DNA from: Subtercola boreus | GTDB lineage: Bacteria > Actinomycetota > Actinomycetes > Actinomycetales > Microbacteriaceae | Assembly: GCF_003399645.1 (NCBI RefSeq) | Contig: NZ_NBXD01000007.1 | Span: forward strand, 1-64,000 | DNA: 64,000 bases | Reading direction: 5' to 3' | Shown: in pieces, positions 18,003-25,302 of the stretch | Layout of the letters: the number at the start of each line of letters is the position of its first letter | How positions within the stretch are numbered: position 1 is the first letter of the stretch | Position numbers and translations under genes: made by a program | The notes under the pieces: model-generated | Told to the model about the DNA's origin: nothing | The model's database searches: none | What the model saw: only the letters and a program-made list of their open reading frames with translations

Positions 18003-18938
18003 CTATGGCACCCTGACGACGGCCTTGTCGATCACGCTGTAGTAGTAGTCATCGAGAGTGGCGCTCTGGTTGCAGGTGAGATCGAGGTACAGCCCCGTGC
18101 CCGTCTGCGAGAACGCCCGGGCCGCGGTGATCCAGTTGTTGTTTGAGGTGTCGGTTCCCGAGAGGGTCAGCACGTCGACAGAAGCGGCTCCGGCGCTGCC
18201 GTAGCTGAGAAAATCGTCGAGGGCGTACTCCTCGATGTCGGCGCCCGTCGCGGAGTCGATGTCCTGCAGGTAGCTGCTGGTGGTGGCTCGGTCGTCACCG
18301 GGAGTCACGACCACGGAGGTCGGCAGCACCCCCTGCTGGAATGTCAGGGTGCACAGCTTGTCGGCTGAGTCGTACGACCAGTTTCCGTTGCCGTCGTCGG
18401 CAGACGAGACGACCCAGGCAGGATCTGTCGCGAACACGTCGATGAATTCCGGCCTGTCACTCGGTGAGAGCGACTGCCCGGCATCCCAGTCGAGGTCGCC
18501 CGAAACGTTCGAGCCGCCGTTCGTCGGTGCGACGGTGGGAAAGTTCTCGATGGCGCGGTTGGCTCCCGAAACGAAGACGACGAGCAGGATGATGCCGACG
18601 ACGAGCGAGAAGAACACGCCCGCGTAGCCGATGATGGTGCCGGCGAGTGCCAGGCCGCGCCCCTTCTCGCCCGAGCGCTTGATCTGCGACAGGGCGATGT
18701 GGCCGGTGATGATCGCCACCAGGGAGACGAAGAACGCGCTGACGATCGAGACGATCGCGAGGATGTTCCACGTCTCACCCGGCTTCTGTACCGTATAGGG
18801 CGGGTTCTGGCCACCTCCCGAGTACGGCGGCGCCCCCTGGCCATACGCTGGCGGCACAGGGGGCGGGGTGTAGGGCGGGTTCTGGCCACCTCCCGAGTAC
18901 GGCGGCGGCTCCAGCGGAGGTACGTTGTTGTCAGTCAT
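18003..18938 (-). CDS. DUF4190-domain membrane protein with proline-rich N-terminus
   Basis: A 311-residue protein. Residues 1-50 are Pro/Gly/Tyr-rich and contain PPYSGGGQNPPYT twice. Residues about 57-125 hold two membrane helices of the DUF4190 type, with GHIALSQIKRSGEKGRGLALAGTIIGY, a family hallmark. The remainder, after residue 140, is an extracytoplasmic domain of unknown fold with two cysteines. The N-terminal repeat is encoded by perfect 37-base direct repeats at 18796-18832 and 18871-18907. Function unknown; it is probably an envelope protein. Confidence 0.72.
   Translation of the reverse strand: MTDNNVPPLEPPPYSGGGQNPPYTPPPVPPAYGQGAPPYSGGGQNPPYTVQKPGETWNILAIVSIVSAFFVSLVAIITGHIALSQIKRSGEKGRGLALAGTIIGYAGVFFSLVVGIILLVVFVSGANRAIENFPTVAPTNGGSNVSGDLDWDAGQSLSPSDRPEFIDVFATDPAWVVSSADDGNGNWSYDSADKLCTLTFQQGVLPTSVVVTPGDDRATTSSYLQDIDSATGADIEEYALDDFLSYGSAGAASVDVLTLSGTDTSNNNWITAARAFSQTGTGLYLDLTCNQSATLDDYYYSVIDKAVVRVP
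18796..18907. repeat. 37-base perfect direct repeat inside the DUF4190 gene
   Basis: Copies at 18796-18832 and 18871-18907 are identical and offset by 75 bases (25 codons), so the duplication stays in frame and encodes the repeated PPYSGGGQNPPYT segment. Confidence 0.9.
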
Positions 18939-18999
18939 CGCGGCCCCCCGGCTCGTTCGATGTCGCAGGGATCATTGCCCCCAGAATACTGTGACAACC

Positions 19000-19050
19000 G
19001 GCGGAGGATGGGGGATTTGAACCCCCTGTGTGGGTGTTGCGCTTTCACTC
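19000..19050 (-). pseudogene. Broken partial copy of the tRNA-Ser 3' half
   Basis: GGCGGAGGATGGGGGATT followed by TGAACCCCC (19000-19026) repeats the acceptor and T-arm of the adjacent tRNA-Ser, offset by 54 bases with one mismatch. GCTTTCACTC (19041-19050) repeats part of its variable arm. The anticodon and D arms are missing, so it is a fragment. Confidence 0.7.
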
Positions 19051-19055
19051 GGTGG

Positions 19056-19140
19056 CGGAGGATGGGGGATTCGAACCCCCGAGAGCTTTCACTCAACACG
19101 CTTTCCAAGCGTGCGCCATAGGCCACTAGGCGAATCCTCC
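19056..19140 (-). tRNA. tRNA-Ser (GGA anticodon)
   Basis: The minus strand folds as a class II tRNA: acceptor GGAGGAT/ATCCTCC, a D-arm with TAGTGGCCTATGG, an anticodon arm CACGC-TTGGAAA-GCGTG with anticodon GGA, a long variable arm (typical of serine), and T-arm GGGGG-TTCGAAT-CCCCC. The discriminator is G, and CCA is encoded at 19055-19053. Confidence 0.95.
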
Positions 19141-19209
19141 TGGCGAACCGCCTCCCGGATGCAGAAACGGCCAAAGAGCATCCTACGGCATCCCCGCCCG
19201 CCGCGCGGT

Positions 19210-19863
19210 TCAGTACCGAACGGCTGCCAGCGCATCCGGAATCGGGATGTCGCCGGAGATCGCTTCGAACTGTGCCCCTATCGCGATACCGTCGAGCAGC
19301 GCGGCGGCGACGAGGGCCGCGACATCTGCTCGGGGGATCGTGCCGCGGCCGGTGCTCTCGGCCAGCGTCACCTCGCCGGTCGGTGCGTCGTCGGTGAGCC
19401 CACCGGGCCGGATGATCGTCCACTCCAGATTGCGCGAACGCACGTTCGCGTCGGCGGCGGACTTCGCCTGCAGGTAGACCTGGAACACCTCCTCCGAGTC
19501 GGGGTCGAAGTCATCGGCGCCCATCGACGAGATCAGAACGTAGCGACCGATGCCCGCGACCTCCGCCGCGTCGGCCAGCAGGATGGCGCCGTCACGGTCG
19601 ACGGTCAACTTGCGTTCCGCCGTCGAGTTCGGGCCGGCGCCGGCCGCGAACACCACGGCGTCGACACCCTGCAGGTCGCGGGCGAGGGTCTGGGCATCCG
19701 TGTTCTCGAGGTCGACGACGAGCGGGATGCCGCCGGCAGCGAGCACATCGGCGCCCTGGTCGGCGTTGCGAATGATCGCGACGGCCTCGTGGCCCTGGTC
19801 GGAGAGGAGTTTTTCGAGGTGGAGGGCGATGGCTCCGTGGCCGCCCGCGATGGCAATTCTCAT
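19210..19863 (-). CDS. NAD(P)-binding protein, atypical short-chain dehydrogenase (YwnB-like)
   Basis: A protein of about 217 residues with the N-terminal dinucleotide motif IAIAGGHGAIALHLEKLL, GVDAVVFAAGAG, YVLISSMGADDF, YLQAKSAADANV and WTIIRPGGLTDDAPTG. This is the NAD(P)H-binding atypical SDR group related to YwnB/flavin-reductase-like proteins. The start is ATG 19863 (MRIAIAGG), after ATGGAG; an in-frame ATG four codons upstream (19875) is possible. The substrate is unknown. Confidence 0.8.
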   Translation of the reverse strand: MRIAIAGGHGAIALHLEKLLSDQGHEAVAIIRNADQGADVLAAGGIPLVVDLENTDAQTLARDLQGVDAVVFAAGAGPNSTAERKLTVDRDGAILLADAAEVAGIGRYVLISSMGADDFDPDSEEVFQVYLQAKSAADANVRSRNLEWTIIRPGGLTDDAPTGEVTLAESTGRGTIPRADVAALVAAALLDGIAIGAQFEAISGDIPIPDALAAVRY

Positions 19864-19961
19864 TTCTCCATCCAACGCCCCCGCAGGAGTTCTGCCAACT
19901 CGTGGGTGCGGGGAAGGGCGGGGCTTCGCGCACGGTGCCCCGGTCGGCTAAACTGTTGCAC

Positions 19962-20049
19962 GGCTCCCCGCGTGGCGCCATCCAGGCCAACTCCCCCAGG
20001 GCAGAAATGCAGCAAGGGTAACCGGGCTCTGGCGGGTGCGCGGGGGGTC
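19962..20049 (+). ncRNA. ffs: Small signal recognition particle RNA (4.5S-type)
   Basis: The central hairpin CCCCCAGGGCAGAAATGCAG followed by CAAGGGTAACCGGGCTCTGG is the conserved SRP domain IV, here with a GAAA tetraloop. The flanks CTCCCCGCG and CGCGGGGGG pair to close the helix. A pyrimidine-rich run TCTCTTCTTTT follows at once, as in an intrinsic terminator. The RNA binds Ffh for cotranslational membrane targeting. Confidence 0.93.
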
Positions 20050-20059
20050 TCTTCTTTTG

Positions 20060-20084
20060 GTGCGCCGCCGCCCCTGCGGCGCAC
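20060..20084. terminator. GC-rich stem-loop behind the SRP RNA
   Basis: GTGCGCCGC and GCGGCGCAC form a perfect 9-bp stem around a 7-base loop just after the SRP RNA's T-rich end. It may back up termination. Confidence 0.45.
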
Positions 20085-20090
20085 GACATC

Positions 20091-20138
20091 GCACCGGCGG
20101 CGCCCGCACCCGGCCGCCGCACCGGCGGCGCCCGCACC
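20091..20138. repeat. 20-base direct repeat between the SRP RNA and pta
   Basis: GCACCGGCGGCGCCCGCACC occurs at 20091-20110 and 20119-20138. The surrounding 20085-20170 stretch is GC-only low complexity and holds no credible gene. Confidence 0.75.
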
Positions 20139-20311
20139 ACGCCGCCGCGCGGCCGCGCCTCGGTCGCACGATGACTCGGTGTGGGGTTCGCATCGCGAGC
20201 TCTGATGGCGATCACTCCCTGACAGCCCCCAGACTGCTGACCATCAGTACACAGGGGGTGCGCGCACAGGCACCGCTCCCTAGGCTTGTCAACGGCAGCT
20301 CGGACACCCGG

Positions 20312-20327
20312 CCTGTCACAAGACAGG
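20312..20327 (+). promoter_or_regulatory. Hairpin overlapping the pta ribosome binding site
   Basis: CCTGTC-ACAA-GACAGG is a perfect 6-bp stem, and its 3' arm runs into the Shine-Dalgarno sequence AGGGAG that precedes GTG 20335. It could lower pta translation. Confidence 0.4.
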
Positions 20328-20334
20328 GAGAGTC

Positions 20335-22596
20335 GTGGCGCGCAGCATCTACATCACCTCCGCCGAAGGGCATTCGGGCAAATCGACGATCGCGCTCGGT
20401 GTGCTCGACATTCTCGGGCGGAACGTCGGCAGGGTCGGTGTCTTCCGGCCGATCGCACGGTCGGTGAGCGAACGCGACTACGTTCTCGAGATGCTGCTCG
20501 CCCGCGATGGCATCGACCTCGACTACGACAGCGCCATAGGCGTCTCGTACGAAGACGTGCACACCAACGCGGATGCGGCCCTCTCTCGCATCGTCGAACG
20601 CTACAAGGCCGTCGAACGTCTCTGCGATTCCGTCGTCATTCTCGGCTCCGACTACACCGATGTGGGCAGTCCGACCGAGCTCTCATTCAATGCGCGCATC
20701 GCCGCAAACCTCGGGGCTCCCGTGCTTCTCGTCCTGGGCGGTCGTGCGGGCCAGGGCGCGACCGAGATGCTCGGGCACTCCGACGCACGCACCCCCGACG
20801 ACATGCGGCAGATCACCGAGCTGGCTCTGGTCGAGCTGAAAGCCGCGCACGCGACACTGCTCGGCATCGTGGCGAACCGCAGCGACCCTGAGAACCTCGA
20901 GAAGATCCGCGATTCGATCGCCCGCGCCACGGGTGATGCCCTGCCCGGGCTGTCGGTGGCGAAGCCGACCGGGGAGCTGCGTTCCCGCATCCCCATCTGG
21001 TCGATTCCCGAAGACCGGCTCCTGGTCGCGCCGAGCATGTCGAACCTCCTCGAGTCCACGGGCGGCACCATGGTGAAGGGTGACCCGCGACTGCTCGCCC
21101 GGGAGGCGCTGGGCGTCGTCGTCGCCGGCATGTCGATGGTCAACGTGCTGCCGCGGCTGATGGAGGGCGCCGTGGTCGTCATTCCGGGTGACCGCAGCGA
21201 GGTGCTGCTGGCTGCCCTGATGGCGAATGCGTCTGCGACGTTCCCCAGCCTGTCAGGCATCATCCTGAACGGTGGTTTCGATCTTCCCGAGCCGATCGAG
21301 CGGCTCATCGACGGCCTCGAGACGACGTTGCCGATCATCAGCACCCCTCTCGGTACCTACGACACGGCCGTGCGAATCACTTCGACGAGGGGCCGGCTGG
21401 CCGCCGACTCGCAGCGCAAGTACGACAGCGCGCTCGCGCTCTTCGAGCAGTACGTCGACGGCGCCCGGCTGCTCGAGCTGCTCGACGTGAGCTCGTCTGC
21501 GGTGGTCACCCCGCTGATGTTCGAGTACGGGCTGATCGACCGCGCGCGGGCAGCACAACGGCACATCGTTCTCCCCGAGGGAACGGATGACCGGGTGCTC
21601 CGGGCCGCGGCGACAGTGCTGACGCGGGGTATCGCCCGCCTGACCCTGCTGGGGGAGGAAGACGAGATCCGCTCGCGGGCGACCACGCTCGGAATCGACC
21701 TCGACGCGGCCGCGATCGTGAGCCCGTTCGACCCCGAGCTGCGGGAGCTTTTCGCGGAGCAGTATGCGAGCATCCGGGCACACCGCGGCATCACCCTCGA
21801 CATGGCCCGAGACACCGTGAGCGACGTGTCGTACTTCGGCACGATGATGGTGCACCTCGGGCTCGCCGACGGGATGGTCTCGGGTGCCGCGCACACGACG
21901 GCCCACACCATTCGGCCGGCCTTCGAGATCATCAAGACCCGGCCCGATGTGTCGGTCGTCTCGAGTGTCTTCCTGATGGCGCTCGCCGACCGGGTGCTGG
22001 TGTACGGCGACTGCGCGGTCATCCCCGACCCGACCTCGACCCAGCTCGCCGACATCGCGATCTCGTCGTCGGAGACCGCCGTGCAGTTCGGCATCGACCC
22101 GAGAGTCGCGATGCTGTCGTACTCGACAGGGGTTTCGGGCTCGGGTGCCGACGTGGAGAAGGTGCGCGAGGCGACCGCCTTCGTGCGTTCGCGTCGTCCC
22201 GACCTGCTCGTGGAGGGGCCGATCCAGTACGACGCCGCAGCCGACGCGGCGGTGGCGGCCGCGAAGATGCCCGAGTCAGACGTCGCCGGGCGGGCGACGG
22301 TGTTCATCTTCCCCGACCTCAATACGGGCAACAACACCTACAAGGCGGTGCAGCGAAGTGCCGGTGCGGTGGCCGTCGGCCCGGTGCTGCAGGGGCTGAA
22401 CAAACCGATCAACGACCTGTCGCGCGGGGCTCTCGTTCAGGACATTGTGAACACCATCGCCATCACGGCGATCCAGGCGGCGACGAGTCAAGAGACGGAT
22501 GCCCCGGCTCAGCCGGTTCAAGAGGCTGCGGCCGCCGGCGCGAGCGAGTCGGTTCGGGATGCCGCGGCCGATGCCGGTGCGGGGGTGTCGCGATGA
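20335..22596 (+). CDS. pta: Phosphate acetyltransferase
   Basis: A 753-residue long-form Pta, interconverting acetyl-CoA and acetyl phosphate. The N-terminal P-loop-like domain (about 1-200) has SAEGHSGKSTIALGVL. A DRTGG domain follows (about 215-330), and the C-terminal phosphotransacetylase domain (about 400-715) has LPEGTDDRVLRAAA, SYFGTMMVHLGLADGMVSGA, MLSYSTGVSGSGADVEKVREA and FPDLNTGNNTYKAVQRS. The C-terminal 40 residues are an Ala-rich tail. The start is GTG 20335 with AGGGAG upstream. It overlaps ackA by four bases (ATGA), so the acetate operon is translationally coupled. Confidence 0.95.
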   Translation: MARSIYITSAEGHSGKSTIALGVLDILGRNVGRVGVFRPIARSVSERDYVLEMLLARDGIDLDYDSAIGVSYEDVHTNADAALSRIVERYKAVERLCDSVVILGSDYTDVGSPTELSFNARIAANLGAPVLLVLGGRAGQGATEMLGHSDARTPDDMRQITELALVELKAAHATLLGIVANRSDPENLEKIRDSIARATGDALPGLSVAKPTGELRSRIPIWSIPEDRLLVAPSMSNLLESTGGTMVKGDPRLLAREALGVVVAGMSMVNVLPRLMEGAVVVIPGDRSEVLLAALMANASATFPSLSGIILNGGFDLPEPIERLIDGLETTLPIISTPLGTYDTAVRITSTRGRLAADSQRKYDSALALFEQYVDGARLLELLDVSSSAVVTPLMFEYGLIDRARAAQRHIVLPEGTDDRVLRAAATVLTRGIARLTLLGEEDEIRSRATTLGIDLDAAAIVSPFDPELRELFAEQYASIRAHRGITLDMARDTVSDVSYFGTMMVHLGLADGMVSGAAHTTAHTIRPAFEIIKTRPDVSVVSSVFLMALADRVLVYGDCAVIPDPTSTQLADIAISSSETAVQFGIDPRVAMLSYSTGVSGSGADVEKVREATAFVRSRRPDLLVEGPIQYDAAADAAVAAAKMPESDVAGRATVFIFPDLNTGNNTYKAVQRSAGAVAVGPVLQGLNKPINDLSRGALVQDIVNTIAITAIQAATSQETDAPAQPVQEAAAAGASESVRDAAADAGAGVSR

Positions 22597-23789
22597 GCGC
22601 CGTACTCGTCGTCAACAGCGGTTCGTCATCGCTGAAGTACCAGCTGATCGAGATGGAGGGCGAGTCTGTTCTCGCCAGCGGTCTCATCGAGCGCATCGGC
22701 GAGCAGACCGGTTCGGTCAAACACACGGTGACGGCGGGCGGTGACGACGAGACCTTCCGCACAACGGAGCCTGTCGCAGACCACACCGCCGCATTCCGCG
22801 TGATGATCGCGGCCTTCGAGCAGCACGGGCCCTCGCTCCAGGAGAATGCCCCCGTGGTCGTGGGGCACCGCGTGGTGCACGGTGGAAAACGATTCTTCGA
22901 GCCCACGGTCGTCACCGACCTCGTGAAGATCAACATCGAAGACCTGTCAGACCTCGCGCCGCTGCACAATCCGGCGAACCTCGACGGCATCACCGCTGCG
23001 CAGAAGGCCTTCCCGAACGTGCCGCATGTGGCCGTCTTCGACACGGCGTTCCACTCCACCCTCTCGCCCGCCGCTTTCAGCTACGCGATCGATGCCGAGC
23101 TGGCTGAGAAGAACAGGGTGCGCCGTTACGGATTCCATGGCACCTCCCACAAGTTCGTCTCAGAGGCGACCGCCGCTTTTCTGGGTAGACCTCTCGGCGA
23201 TCTGAAGACGATCGTGCTCCATCTCGGTAACGGCGCTTCTGCCTGCGCTGTCGACGGCGGCCGATCGGTCGACACCTCGATGGGGCTCACCCCGCTCGAG
23301 GGTCTCGTCATGGGCACCCGGTCGGGCGACCTCGATCCTGCGGTGCTGGTGCATCTGCACCGCAAGGCCGGCCTGGGGTTCGATGAGCTCGACACCCTGC
23401 TGAACCGCAGGAGCGGGTTGCTCGGGCTCAGCGGGCGCGGAGACATGCGCGACGTCGTCGAGGCCGCGGGGGCAGGGGATGATCGTGCCGAGCTTGCTCT
23501 CGAGGTGTACTTGCACCGCCTGAAGCACTACGTGGGCGCCTACATCGCCGAGCTCGGCGGAGTCGACGCGATCGTGTTCACGGCGGGTGTCGGCGAGAAC
23601 AGCGTCGTGGTGCGTGAACGGTCGCTGGCCGGCCTGGAGCGGTTGGGTATCAGCATCGATCCCGAGCGCAATGCCTCCGCTGAGCGCGGCGCGCGTGTGA
23701 TTTCGACAGACGACTCAGCGGTGACCGTGCTGGTCGTTCCCACCAACGAAGAACTGGAGATCGCCCGCCAGTCGCTCTCGGTCGTCTGA
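22593..23789 (+). CDS. ackA: Acetate kinase
   Basis: A 398-residue enzyme of normal length, making ATP from acetyl phosphate. The signature VLVVNSGSSSLKYQLIE is at the N-terminus. GHRVVHGG, VFDTAFHSTL, YGFHGTSHKFVS, LHLGNGASACAVDGGRSVDTSMG and FTAGVGENS complete the ASKHA active site. Its ATG lies inside the pta stop region (ATGA overlap). Confidence 0.97.
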   Translation: MSAVLVVNSGSSSLKYQLIEMEGESVLASGLIERIGEQTGSVKHTVTAGGDDETFRTTEPVADHTAAFRVMIAAFEQHGPSLQENAPVVVGHRVVHGGKRFFEPTVVTDLVKINIEDLSDLAPLHNPANLDGITAAQKAFPNVPHVAVFDTAFHSTLSPAAFSYAIDAELAEKNRVRRYGFHGTSHKFVSEATAAFLGRPLGDLKTIVLHLGNGASACAVDGGRSVDTSMGLTPLEGLVMGTRSGDLDPAVLVHLHRKAGLGFDELDTLLNRRSGLLGLSGRGDMRDVVEAAGAGDDRAELALEVYLHRLKHYVGAYIAELGGVDAIVFTAGVGENSVVVRERSLAGLERLGISIDPERNASAERGARVISTDDSAVTVLVVPTNEELEIARQSLSVV

Positions 23790-23990
23790 CCCGGCTCAGG
23801 GGGCACCCCCCCGGGCCCGCGAGAACTGGCGCACGTCGGGCCGCGCGCGACTGCGCGCCCCGCGGGCTCCGCCCGGCCCGCCCGTCGGACCTTTCGCGCC
23901 CCGCGCCCCCCGCGGGCCTTTCGCGCCGGGACGGCCGTTCGCCATTGCGTGCCCAGCGCATCCGGCGGGTTGTTCTCGATCGGCCGATGC

Positions 23991-24560
23991 TCAGTCGGCG
24001 ATGAGGCGCTTGCCGAGGCTGATCGCGTGGTCGGGCGCGTAGCCGATGGCTGTGTAGAACGCCAGCACGCTGTCGTTGCCCGCGCGAACCTGCAGGTTCA
24101 GCTTCGGGCAGCCGAGGTCGCTGAGGAGACTCTCGGCCTTGACCATGAACGCGCGGCCGTGGCCGTGGCCGCGGTGCGAGGGCGCGACGGCGAGGTAGTT
24201 GATCCAGCCGCGATGCCCGTCGTACCCGATCATGACGGTGCCGACGATCTCGCCCGCTGCATCCGCGTCGCCCGGCTCAACCGCCGCCGCGCCCAGCGCA
24301 CCGCCCGCGCCCAGCGCACCGCCCGCGCCCGCGCCCCCCGCGCCCGCACCGCCCGGGCCGCCTGCGCCCGCACCGCCCGCGCCCCCCGCGCCCGCACCGC
24401 CCGGGCCGCCGGCCACCCCCACGAGGAACAGCTCCGGCTGCACAGTGAGCTTTCGCGCGATGTCCTTGCGGGGGTCGTTCCACGAGCGCACCAGTCCGCA
24501 CTCCTCCCACAGGGCGACGACGGGTTCGGTGTCAGACAGAACGAAGGGGCGCATCAGCAT
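23991..24560 (-). CDS. GNAT N-acetyltransferase (YpeA-like) with Gly/Ala repeat insertion
   Basis: A 189-residue acetyltransferase. The start (MRPFVLSDTEPVVALWEECG) and end (YLAVAPSHRGHGHGRAFM, the acetyl-CoA loop; LNLQVRAGNDSVLAFYTAIGY) match the YpeA-type GNAT family, usually about 140-150 residues. Between strands, at about residues 51-100, lies a Gly/Ala tract made of repeated GGAGAGG-type units, encoded by a GC-only minisatellite at about 24290-24415. The conserved GNAT core on both sides is intact, so the protein may still be active with a floppy loop. The acetyl acceptor is unknown. Confidence 0.82.
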   Translation of the reverse strand: MLMRPFVLSDTEPVVALWEECGLVRSWNDPRKDIARKLTVQPELFLVGVAGGPGGAGAGGAGGAGAGGPGGAGAGGAGAGGALGAGGALGAAAVEPGDADAAGEIVGTVMIGYDGHRGWINYLAVAPSHRGHGHGRAFMVKAESLLSDLGCPKLNLQVRAGNDSVLAFYTAIGYAPDHAISLGKRLIAD

Positions 24561-24591
24561 CGTTCGAGCATAAAGCGGAGCCGATCATCCG

Positions 24592-24656
24592 GAATCGACA
24601 CGGTTTCGGGCATCCACACCGCTCACGGGCCAGGATCGCCGAAACCGTGTCGATTC
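24592..24656. repeat. Perfect 18-bp inverted repeat between GNAT and AsnC genes
   Basis: GAATCGACACGGTTTCGG (24592-24609) and its exact complement (24639-24656) flank a 29-base loop. The gap lies between two minus-strand genes. It resembles a repetitive extragenic palindrome or a factor-dependent terminator. Confidence 0.8.
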
Positions 24657-24722
24657 GTGGCCCGACCCGAGGCGCGCACCCCGTGCACCGGCGCCCCAGC
24701 AGACGCGCGCCCCCTGGGGCCC

Positions 24723-25232
24723 TCACTCCGGCAGCAGCTGCGATATGCGATACGGCATCAGCTGGCGCAGCACGATCGAGGTCGACGTGCGCCGGATGCC
24801 CCGGCAGCGCAGGATCGCCTGCCCGACTTCGTACAGATCGTCGGCATTGCGGGCCACGACCTGGCAGATGATGTCGTCTGCACCCGCGATGGCCGAGCAT
24901 TCGATGACCTCGGGGATGGCGGTCAGTGCCGTGATGGTCTGGTCGAACAACTCCTGGTCGACCTCTGCCGTCACGAAAGCGCGCAGCGGCCGGCCCAGCG
25001 ACTGCGGTTCCACGCGAACACTGTGGGCACGCAGCGCCGTGCCCCGTGCCAGCCGTTCGAGGTGCGACTGCACGGTTCCGCGCGCCAGGCTCAGACGCTG
25101 TGCCAGCAGGAGGGCCGGTGCGCGCGGCTCGTCGTCGAGTGCTTCGAGAATCCGACGGTCGGTGGCATCGAGCGGGACGGGTGCCGGAGGTTTGGGCAAT
25201 GTGGTGGCCTTTCGGGATGACACGTGCACCAT
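24723..25232 (-). CDS. Lrp/AsnC-family transcriptional regulator
   Basis: A 169-residue regulator. The N-terminal helix-turn-helix (about residues 22-65, LDATDRRILEALDDEPRAPALL then LSLARGTVQSHLERL) is followed by the ligand-binding RAM/ACT-like domain (AFVTAEVDQELFD, VIECSAIAGADDIICQVVARNADDL). These proteins sense amino acids or keto acids. It is divergent from a thiamine-dependent 2-keto-acid decarboxylase with 70 bases between them, so that gene is the likely target. No clear Shine-Dalgarno precedes ATG 25232. Confidence 0.88.
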   Translation of the reverse strand: MVHVSSRKATTLPKPPAPVPLDATDRRILEALDDEPRAPALLLAQRLSLARGTVQSHLERLARGTALRAHSVRVEPQSLGRPLRAFVTAEVDQELFDQTITALTAIPEVIECSAIAGADDIICQVVARNADDLYEVGQAILRCRGIRRTSTSIVLRQLMPYRISQLLPE

Positions 25233-25302
25233 ACTAGTCAGTCTGATCAGTCAAACCCGATTCACTTGCACAGTTCGCCCGGCTCTTGCTCTACTTGACG
25301 CC
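25233..25302. promoter_or_regulatory. Divergent AsnC/decarboxylase operator region
   Basis: The 70-base gap contains ACTAGTCAGTCTGATCAGTC (25234-25253), with a repeated GTCAGTC/ATCAGTC and the palindrome CTGATCAG. It is a reasonable binding site for the divergent regulator. Confidence 0.5.

Noticed and set aside
19030-19960. Plus-strand frame containing the peptide GDSNPRELS
   Set aside because: This peptide is a well-known artefact of reading across the complement of tRNA-Ser genes; the rest is antisense to the NAD(P)-binding gene.
24290-24415. CRISPR-like repetition in the GNAT gene
   Set aside because: The units are short, contiguous, GC-only and in frame with the gene, without spacers. 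It is a coding minisatellite. No CRISPR array was seen in the window.
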